In this document: piece after piece, positions 58,688 to 64,000 of the stretch
Layout of the letters: the number at the start of each line of letters is the position of its first letter
How positions within the stretch are numbered: position 1 is the first letter of the stretch
NCBI GenBank assembly: GCA_000961725.1
Contig: LADS01000058.1
Coordinates: 186,001-250,000 of the forward strand
Reading direction: 5' to 3'
Source of the DNA: Desulfobulbaceae bacterium BRH_c16a
GTDB taxonomy: Bacteria; Desulfobacterota; Desulfobulbia; Desulfobulbales; Desulfocapsaceae
DNA: 64,000 nucleotides
The notes under the pieces: generated by a model
What the model saw: only the letters and a program-made list of their open reading frames with translations
Database searches by the model: none
What the model was told of the DNA's origin: nothing
Made by a program: the position numbers and the translations under genes

Positions 58688-60280
58688 ATGAAAGTACTGA
58701 TTAGCGACAATTTGTCCCAGGTCGGCATTGATGTTCTGAAGAAATCCGGTCTGCAGGTGGATGTAAATACAGGATTGCCGCCCGAAGAGCTGAAGAAAAT
58801 TATCGGCGATTACGATGGGCTGATAATTCGCAGCGCCACCCGGGTTACCGCCGAGCTGCTCGAATCCGCTCATAAACTGAAGGTTGTCGGGCGAGCGGGG
58901 ATAGGTCTCGATAATGTCGATATTCCTGCTGCCAGCCAGAAAGGCATTGTGGTCATGAATGCCCCGGACGGTAATGCAACCACCGCAGCAGAGCACGCCA
59001 TCGCCATGATGATGTCTTTATCCCGTAACATTCCCCAGGCCTGCATGTCGATGAGGGCGGGAAAGTGGGAGAAGAAGAAATTTATGGGCAGGGAGGTCAC
59101 AGGAAAGACCTTCGGGGTTATCGGCATAGGCAGAATCGGCGGAATCGCCGCGAGCAGAGCGCAGGGTTTGAAAATGAAGACCATCGCCTACGATCCGCAC
59201 ATGCCAAAAGAGATGGCTGAGAAAATCGGGGTGGAACTGGTCAGCCTGGAAGATCTGGCCAGACGCTCCGACTATATCTCGGTGCATGTTCCCCTGACCA
59301 AGGAAACCAGACATATCGTGTCGACTGCGTTTCTCGACAACATGAAAAACGATGCCATGTTTATCGATTGTGCCAGGGGCGGGGTCTGTGACGAAGAAGC
59401 GCTTTACGAGGCGCTGGTGAATAATAAAATCGCCGGTGCCGCCCTTGACGTTTTCGCCAAAGAGCCTACTACTCTGGAGAACTGTCCGCTTCTCGGCCTG
59501 GATAATTTCATTGCTACTCCGCATCTGGGTGCATCCACCAATGAAGCCCAGGAGAGTGTCGCTCTGATCATCGCCGAACAGATCGCCGATTATCTTTTAA
59601 AGGGCTCGGTGACCAATGCGGTAAATGTGCCGTCCGTCAGCGATGAGGTTTTGGCTCAAGTCGGACCGTATTTGACGCTCGGTGAGATGCTTGGCTGTCT
59701 TCATATGCAGATTGCCAAAGGCGGAGTCGAGGAAGTAAATATTGAATACAGCGGAGAACTGGCAGAGCTGAAGACAAGCCCCATCACCGTGGCTTTCCTA
59801 AAAGGGCTGTTCATGCCGATCCTGAAGGATGCAGTGAATTATGTGAATGCCCCGGTTATCGCAAAAGAGAGAGGTATCAGGGTCATCGAGTCGAAAAGCG
59901 ACACATCCGACGATTTTGTCAACACTCTGTCGATCAAGGTAACTACCAGCGAAGGCGAGAATGTACTGGTCGGCACGGTGTTCGGGCGCAATGAACCGCG
60001 TCTGGTGAGGCTGAACTCGTTCAGGCTGGAGGCTTTGGTCTCCGGGCCGATGCTGCTGGTATACAATAATGATGTGCCGGGGGTGATCGGGGCACTGGGA
60101 ACCACCCTTGGCAAGGCCGGGGTAAATATATCCCGAATGACTGTCGGACGCGAAGAGGAAAGCAACCAGAATATCATCCTCCTCAGCACCGATGAACTTG
60201 TTTCCAAAGAGTTACTGTCTAAAGTTCATGAATTGGCCGATATTACCAATGCCCAGGTCCTGGACCTGACTTCGGTGTAG
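58688..60280 (+). CDS. serA: D-3-phosphoglycerate dehydrogenase
   Basis: 530 residues from the ATG at 58688; an upstream in-frame start would add 37 unlike residues. GVIGIGRIGGIAASRAQGLKM is the NAD-binding GxGxxG, and RGGVCDEEALYEAL and ATPHLGASTNEAQESVA the catalytic region. An intervening ASB domain and a C-terminal ACT domain (LLVYNNDVPGVIGALGTTLG) allow serine feedback. First step of serine synthesis. The stop TAG at 60278-60280 begins a family-2 repeat. Confidence 0.97.
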   Translation: MKVLISDNLSQVGIDVLKKSGLQVDVNTGLPPEELKKIIGDYDGLIIRSATRVTAELLESAHKLKVVGRAGIGLDNVDIPAASQKGIVVMNAPDGNATTAAEHAIAMMMSLSRNIPQACMSMRAGKWEKKKFMGREVTGKTFGVIGIGRIGGIAASRAQGLKMKTIAYDPHMPKEMAEKIGVELVSLEDLARRSDYISVHVPLTKETRHIVSTAFLDNMKNDAMFIDCARGGVCDEEALYEALVNNKIAGAALDVFAKEPTTLENCPLLGLDNFIATPHLGASTNEAQESVALIIAEQIADYLLKGSVTNAVNVPSVSDEVLAQVGPYLTLGEMLGCLHMQIAKGGVEEVNIEYSGELAELKTSPITVAFLKGLFMPILKDAVNYVNAPVIAKERGIRVIESKSDTSDDFVNTLSIKVTTSEGENVLVGTVFGRNEPRLVRLNSFRLEALVSGPMLLVYNNDVPGVIGALGTTLGKAGVNISRMTVGREEESNQNIILLSTDELVSKELLSKVHELADITNAQVLDLTSV

Positions 60281-60331
60281 CGCCTTAGAATTGAATTTCG
60301 TGAAGGCATGTTTCCTCGCAGTGGGTAGTAC
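60278..60331. repeat. Family-2 palindromic repeat, copy C
   Basis: TAGCGCCTTAGAATTGAATT with GTGAAGGC completes the hairpin GCCTTA/TGAAGGC around TTGAATTTC. It is the diverged third copy, retaining TTGAATTTCGTGAAGG. It begins with the serA stop codon. Confidence 0.75.
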
Positions 60332-60387
60332 TGAGTTTTATTGCGTTGAGAATATTGATTGTTAATCGATTGAAGAGGAGTAAAAAG

Positions 60388-60717
60388 ATGGCAGACGATG
60401 GGGTGAAATCGGAGAGTGCTTGTGGGTGTCCAGATGGAAAGGTGCCCAATAAAGAGGGTCGGTGTGTCATGCCTGAGGTAACTTTTCCGGCCTTTGTCAT
60501 GTCCTTGAATACCTCTGCTCTCTACCATCTTGGGGAAATCGCCGATCCAGGAACAGGGAAAACCATAGTCGATCTGGATCTTGCAAGGCATGCGATCGAC
60601 ACTCTGGCGCTTATTCAGAGCAGGACAAAAGGAAATCTGAGTTCAGACGAGGAGGCCTTGTTGGAAAACATTCTCTACGATATCAAAATCCGATTTGTCA
60701 AAGCGGTCAAGAAATAG
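60388..60717 (+). CDS. DUF1844 domain protein
   Basis: 109 residues from the ATG at 60388 with GAGGAG upstream. The N-terminus has CGCPDGKVPNKEGRC, three cysteines; the body TFPAFVMSLNTSALYHLGEI and IDTLALIQSRTKGNLSSDEEALLENILYDIKIRFV (split) is the DUF1844 helical core. Widespread in Deltaproteobacteria; function unknown. Twelve bases upstream of ispE. Confidence 0.85.
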   Translation: MADDGVKSESACGCPDGKVPNKEGRCVMPEVTFPAFVMSLNTSALYHLGEIADPGTGKTIVDLDLARHAIDTLALIQSRTKGNLSSDEEALLENILYDIKIRFVKAVKK

Positions 60718-60729
60718 TCGGCGCGGAGA

Positions 60730-61695
60730 ATGAGCACCGAAACAGGCAGGATGACGTTGTATGCGCCGGCAAAGATCAACCTGTTGCTCCGCGTTCTCGG
60801 AAAAAGACCGGACGGCTACCATGATCTCGAGACCTGGATGCAGAAGCTCCTGTTGCATGACATCCTCGAGCTTGAAATATATACGGGCAGGGGCGTGGTA
60901 TTTTCCTGCGATGATCCAAGTGTTCCTTCCGATACCACCAATCTTGCGGCAAGGGCGGCAGAAGCATTTTTTGCCGTCTGTGCGAAGGCCGGAGGATACG
61001 GAGTTCGTATCCATCTGCAAAAAAAGATACCTGTAGCAGCAGGTCTCGGCGGAGGAAGCAGCGATGCCGGGACTGTCCTTCGTGGGTTGAATGCATTTTT
61101 TGGCGGAGAGTTAAGCGAAAAAGAACTTATCTCCATCGCCCGTCCGTTGGGTGCGGATGTACCTTTTTTTGCCGTCGAACATGATGCAGTGTTGGCCGGC
61201 GGGATCGGTGACGTGATGAAACCGGTGGCTTCAATGGATGATTGTTCCTTCATTTTGGTCAATCCCGGCTTTTTTGTCTCGACTGCATGGGTTTTTCAAA
61301 ATTTTACATTGACAAGGCAGTCGAAAAACTCTAAATTGTCATGCTTTCAAAAGTACCAAGCGAAGCCTTTGTCTTTTACGGAGATGCAGAACGACCTGGA
61401 GCAGGTGACCTCTGCAAAGTATCCGGAAATAGAAAAGATAAAGGGTGTATTGACTGCTGCCGGTGCCTCGAAAGCCTTGATGTCCGGGAGTGGGCCGACG
61501 GTTTTCGGTATATTTCCCGACACGGAAAAAACGACGGTTTCTGGATTGGAACGTATTGTCTGCGATTTGCGCCGGCAATACGGAGCAAAAGTGTATTTGT
61601 CAAGAGCATGTACTGGGGCGTCGCCAAGCGGTAAGGCACCGGGTTTTGATCCCGGCATTCGTAGGTTCGAATCCTTCCGCCCCAGCCATCACTGA
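60730..61695 (+). CDS. ispE: 4-diphosphocytidyl-2-C-methyl-D-erythritol kinase, frame running through tRNA-Gln
   Basis: 321 codons, of which about 294 precede the tRNA-Gln gene, a normal IspE length. LYAPAKINLLLRVLGKRPDGYH is the N-terminal signature and IPVAAGLGGGSSDAGTVL the GHMP ATP loop; MSGSGPTVFGIF is the C-terminal glycine motif. It phosphorylates CDP-methylerythritol in the non-mevalonate isoprenoid pathway. No in-frame stop occurs before the tRNA, and the frame ends with TGA at 61693-61695, after the CCA end. The final 27 residues (GASPSGKAPGFDPGI and on) are tRNA-encoded. Whether they are made depends on tRNA processing. Confidence 0.92.
   Translation: MSTETGRMTLYAPAKINLLLRVLGKRPDGYHDLETWMQKLLLHDILELEIYTGRGVVFSCDDPSVPSDTTNLAARAAEAFFAVCAKAGGYGVRIHLQKKIPVAAGLGGGSSDAGTVLRGLNAFFGGELSEKELISIARPLGADVPFFAVEHDAVLAGGIGDVMKPVASMDDCSFILVNPGFFVSTAWVFQNFTLTRQSKNSKLSCFQKYQAKPLSFTEMQNDLEQVTSAKYPEIEKIKGVLTAAGASKALMSGSGPTVFGIFPDTEKTTVSGLERIVCDLRRQYGAKVYLSRACTGASPSGKAPGFDPGIRRFESFRPSHH
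61614..61688 (+). tRNA. tRNA-Gln (anticodon TTG)
   Basis: 75 bases including encoded CCA at 61686-61688. Acceptor TGGGGCG pairs with CGCCCCA (61678-61684), discriminator G at 61685. Anticodon stem CCGGG (61639-61643) and CCCGG around TTTTGAT, anticodon TTG at 61646-61648. The T arm has a T-T mismatch at its second pair (GTAGG/CCTTC). It overlaps the ispE reading frame on the same strand and precedes prs by 40 bases. Confidence 0.95.
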
Positions 61696-61728
61696 TGTAT
61701 TTCAGGTTTTCCAAGTGACTAGATAACA

Positions 61729-62667
61729 ATGAGAGATTTGAAGATTTTTTCGGGCAATGCTCACAGGAAGTTGGCGGAAGAGATTACCGAGCATCTGAAT
61801 ATTCCCTTGAGCAAAGCCGATCTGAAAAAATTCAGTGACGGAGAGATCTTTGTTGAAATAAAAGAGAATGTAAGGGGGGCCGATGTTTTCGTGGTTCAGC
61901 CTACATGTACTCCGGTTAATGATCATCTCATGGAATTGGTGATCATGGTGGATGCGTTGAGAAGGGCTTCGGCCAGAAGAATTACCGCCGTTGTTCCCTA
62001 TTACGGTTACGCCCGCCAGGATAGAAAGAATGCTCCCCGCGTTCCCATCACTGCAAAAGTAGTTGCCGAAATGTTCATGGCCGTGGGTGTCCGCAGGGTT
62101 CTCTGCATGGATTTACACGCAGGTCAGATCCAAGGCTTTTTTAATATTCCTGTTGATCATTTGTATGCTGCGCCGGTAATTCTCCGCTACATCAAGGAAA
62201 ATTTCGGCGACGATGTCATTATGGTCTCTCCGGATGCCGGAGGGGTGGAAAGAACCCGGGCTTTTGCCAAGCGACTGAATTCGGGACTGGCTATTATCGA
62301 TAAACGCCGGGATAAACCGAATGAGTGTGAGGCCATGCATGTTATCGGTGATGTGAAGGGCAAAACAGCTATTTTGATGGATGATATGGTCGATACCGCA
62401 GGTACTCTTTGCGCCGGAGCCAAAACGCTCATGGAAAATGGTGCAAAAGAAGTGCACGCCTGTTGTTCTCATCCTGTTCTGTCCGGCCCTGCAATCGAAA
62501 GAATTCGCAACTCGGCGATGAAATCCCTTGTTGTCACCAATTCAATTCCTCTTCGGGACGAGGCTTTGAAGTGCGATAAGATTAAAGTGCTTTCTGTCTC
62601 CAGTTTGCTGGCGGATGCAATCAGCAGAATTCATAATGAAGATTCGGTAAGTTGTCTTTTTGTATAG
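61729..62667 (+). CDS. prs: Ribose-phosphate pyrophosphokinase
   Basis: 312 residues. DLHAGQIQGFFNIPVDHLYA is the ATP/ribose-5-phosphate signature and DDMVDTAGTLCAGA the PRPP loop; KIFSGNAHRKLAEEI at the N-terminus is conserved. Makes PRPP for nucleotides, histidine and tryptophan. In order after tRNA-Gln and before rplY and pth, a common arrangement in these bacteria. Confidence 0.98.
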   Translation: MRDLKIFSGNAHRKLAEEITEHLNIPLSKADLKKFSDGEIFVEIKENVRGADVFVVQPTCTPVNDHLMELVIMVDALRRASARRITAVVPYYGYARQDRKNAPRVPITAKVVAEMFMAVGVRRVLCMDLHAGQIQGFFNIPVDHLYAAPVILRYIKENFGDDVIMVSPDAGGVERTRAFAKRLNSGLAIIDKRRDKPNECEAMHVIGDVKGKTAILMDDMVDTAGTLCAGAKTLMENGAKEVHACCSHPVLSGPAIERIRNSAMKSLVVTNSIPLRDEALKCDKIKVLSVSSLLADAISRIHNEDSVSCLFV

Positions 62668-62870
62668 CAGGTCTGTGTTTTAAAATACCCCCAAAGAAGA
62701 GCATTTCCGGGGTTGATTCACTTATAATTTTAAAGACTGTTGGATCTGAGAAATAATCGCATAGAACAAAGTTGTACTCATTTTTTATAAGAATACTCAA
62801 AATTTTTTTTACCATACAGTTCAGTCGTTTTTGGCTCTTGCGGTAGCGGCTGTTCGGCAAAGGAGGAATT

Positions 62871-63443
62871 ATGTTTCAGGTTGAAATGTCTGCTGCAGTG
62901 AGAAGTGCTACTGGCAAGGGACCGATGCGTCAACTGCGTATTGAGGGAAAGACCCCTGCAGTCGTTTATGGTGGAGGCGGAGAGGCATTGAATCTCCAGT
63001 TCGACACCAAGACCCTCTATGCGAAATTGCTTCAGTTTTCCCGTCGCAACACAGTTGTAATGTTGAAGATCGGAGATGAAGCGGAAAGGAGCGTTTTTAT
63101 CGGAGAAATTCAGACCGACCCTGTCACCGACAAGCTCATCCACGTTGATTTCTGTGAGATTGACCTCGACAAGAACCGGGCCTATTCGGTTCCCGTTGTC
63201 TATAATGGGACGGCTAAGGGTGTCGACCTCGGCGGGGACATGATTATCAACCAGAGAAAGGTCGTTCTTGAGGGAAAACCGCTTGATATTCCAGATGAAT
63301 GTGTGGTTGATGTTACTTCGCTTGGAATGGGCGAGAGTGTCAAATGCGGAGAAATAGCCATCCCTGAGAAAGTTAAAATGGTTACGGATAAAGATATACT
63401 GGCAGTAAGTATTGTAAAACCGGGACAGAAAGTGGCTGCATGA
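62871..63443 (+). CDS. rplY: 50S ribosomal protein L25/general stress protein Ctc
   Basis: 190 residues, long (Ctc/TL5) form. RSATGKGPMRQLRIEGKTPAVVYG is the 5S rRNA-binding L25 domain; residues about 95-190 are the TL5 C-terminal beta domain (VPVVYNGTAKGVDLGGDM and on). AAAGGAGG is before the ATG. The 203 bases upstream contain TTGTAC and TATAAG-like boxes, a possible promoter. Confidence 0.96.
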   Translation: MFQVEMSAAVRSATGKGPMRQLRIEGKTPAVVYGGGGEALNLQFDTKTLYAKLLQFSRRNTVVMLKIGDEAERSVFIGEIQTDPVTDKLIHVDFCEIDLDKNRAYSVPVVYNGTAKGVDLGGDMIINQRKVVLEGKPLDIPDECVVDVTSLGMGESVKCGEIAIPEKVKMVTDKDILAVSIVKPGQKVAA

Positions 63444-63536
63444 GCCATAATGGTTGAGGCAAAATCAAGACAGGTGCATTGATCGCAAAACGCTCTTTTG
63501 GGCGAGATACTTACCTGTGTGTGCCAAGGTATTTAC

Positions 63537-63573
63537 AAAAGGTCCGGAAAAGTAAACTTTTCCGGACCTTTTT
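63537..63573 (+). terminator. Rho-independent terminator after rplY
   Basis: AGGTCCGGAAAAG and CTTTTCCGGACCT form a 13-bp stem around TAAA, followed by TTTT. It ends the prs-rplY unit just before pth. Confidence 0.92.
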
Positions 63574-63595
63574 CGTTTAGGGACTCGGAAAACTT

Positions 63596-64000
63596 ATGAC
63601 AAACGATTTCTTGATCGTCGGACTCGGCAACCCCGGCGAACACTACCATTCCACCCGTCATAATGTCGGGTTTCTGATTGTCGATCAGCTGGCAACGAGT
63701 TGGGGCGAGAAGGCTTGCCGGGAAAAATGGCAGGCTCTTTATACTTCCAGTTCCGTCCTCGGAAAGAATCTGCACATTATCAAGCCGCTTACCTTTATGA
63801 ATCGAAGCGGCAAGGCAGTAGCTCAGTATTTCCGTTTTTTTAAAATACTTCCTGACCACTTGCTGGTTATTCACGATGATCTCGATATGGCACCGGGACG
63901 GATAAAACTCGTCAAAAACGGCGGAGCCGGGGGTCATAACGGTATAAAATCGATAGTTGAGAATCTGGGGACCCCGGATTATTTCAGACTGAAAATCGGC
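63596..64000 (+). CDS. pth: Peptidyl-tRNA hydrolase, N-terminal part
   Basis: The first 135 codons are in the window; the gene continues past the right edge. FLIVGLGNPGEHYHSTRHNVGF contains the substrate-binding asparagine and catalytic histidine region, then PLTFMNRSGKAVAQYF, IHDDLDMAPGRIKL and GGAGGHNGIKSI. It frees tRNA from stalled peptidyl-tRNA. ATG at 63596 just after the terminator. Confidence 0.95.
   Translation, partial: MTNDFLIVGLGNPGEHYHSTRHNVGFLIVDQLATSWGEKACREKWQALYTSSSVLGKNLHIIKPLTFMNRSGKAVAQYFRFFKILPDHLLVIHDDLDMAPGRIKLVKNGGAGGHNGIKSIVENLGTPDYFRLKIG

Overview
The window reads as a chromosome segment from an anaerobic Desulfobacterota bacterium, most likely near the sulfate-reducing or sulfur-disproportionating Desulfobulbales. 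This is inferred from the gene set: hybrid cluster protein with a paired 4Fe-4S protein, an FprA flavodiiron protein, a 61-residue ferredoxin with a CxxDxxC motif, three FeoA proteins beside FeoB, PPK2 and DUF1844. No rRNA or dsr gene is present to fix the taxon.

Layout. 0-12 kb is an exopolysaccharide locus: the tail of a WecG/TagA glycosyltransferase, a divergent trio (PqqD-like, lasso-B2-like transglutaminase fold, nucleotidyltransferase), a WecA-type initiating transferase fused to a PilZ domain, a small secreted protein, a beta-barrel protein, a Wza-like export protein, a Wzc-like chain-length regulator with tyrosine kinase, and an O-antigen ligase/polymerase with TPRs. 12-15.3 kb holds three toxin-type modules (HigBA, class II Fic, MazF-like pair), separated and bordered by REP palindromes. 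15.3-20.2 kb has a tandem composite REP array, an envelope operon (PPIase-like, HAMP, metallopeptidase-like), a glutaredoxin-like protein, a CxxCxxCC protein, and a REP-associated tyrosine transposase (RAYT) set among its REPs. 20.2-28.4 kb is a nitrosative/oxidative stress and redox block (4Fe-4S protein, Hcp, FprA, ferredoxin, orphan histidine kinase). The first two carry matching FNR/HcpR-like operators at the same promoter position.

28.5-64 kb is mainly core metabolism: uvrB, a DUF374 acyltransferase, cbiA, a ferredoxin, alr, argS, secA, ppk2, cls, argJ, a RelBE-like pair, sixA, a GATE protein, avtA, a large exported MORN protein, an feo operon, glnS-gltX, serA, DUF1844, and ispE-tRNA-Gln-prs-rplY-pth.

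The most unusual feature is the intergenic repeats. Three unrelated families (REP palindromes, a TAGTACCTTA family, and one MITE-like element) directly abut or supply the stop codon of seven genes. The MITE-like element is flanked by an 11-bp direct repeat from which the ancestral argS end can be reconstructed. Also notable are the WecA-PilZ fusion, an ispE reading frame with no stop before or inside tRNA-Gln, and the lasso-like trio with no visible precursor.
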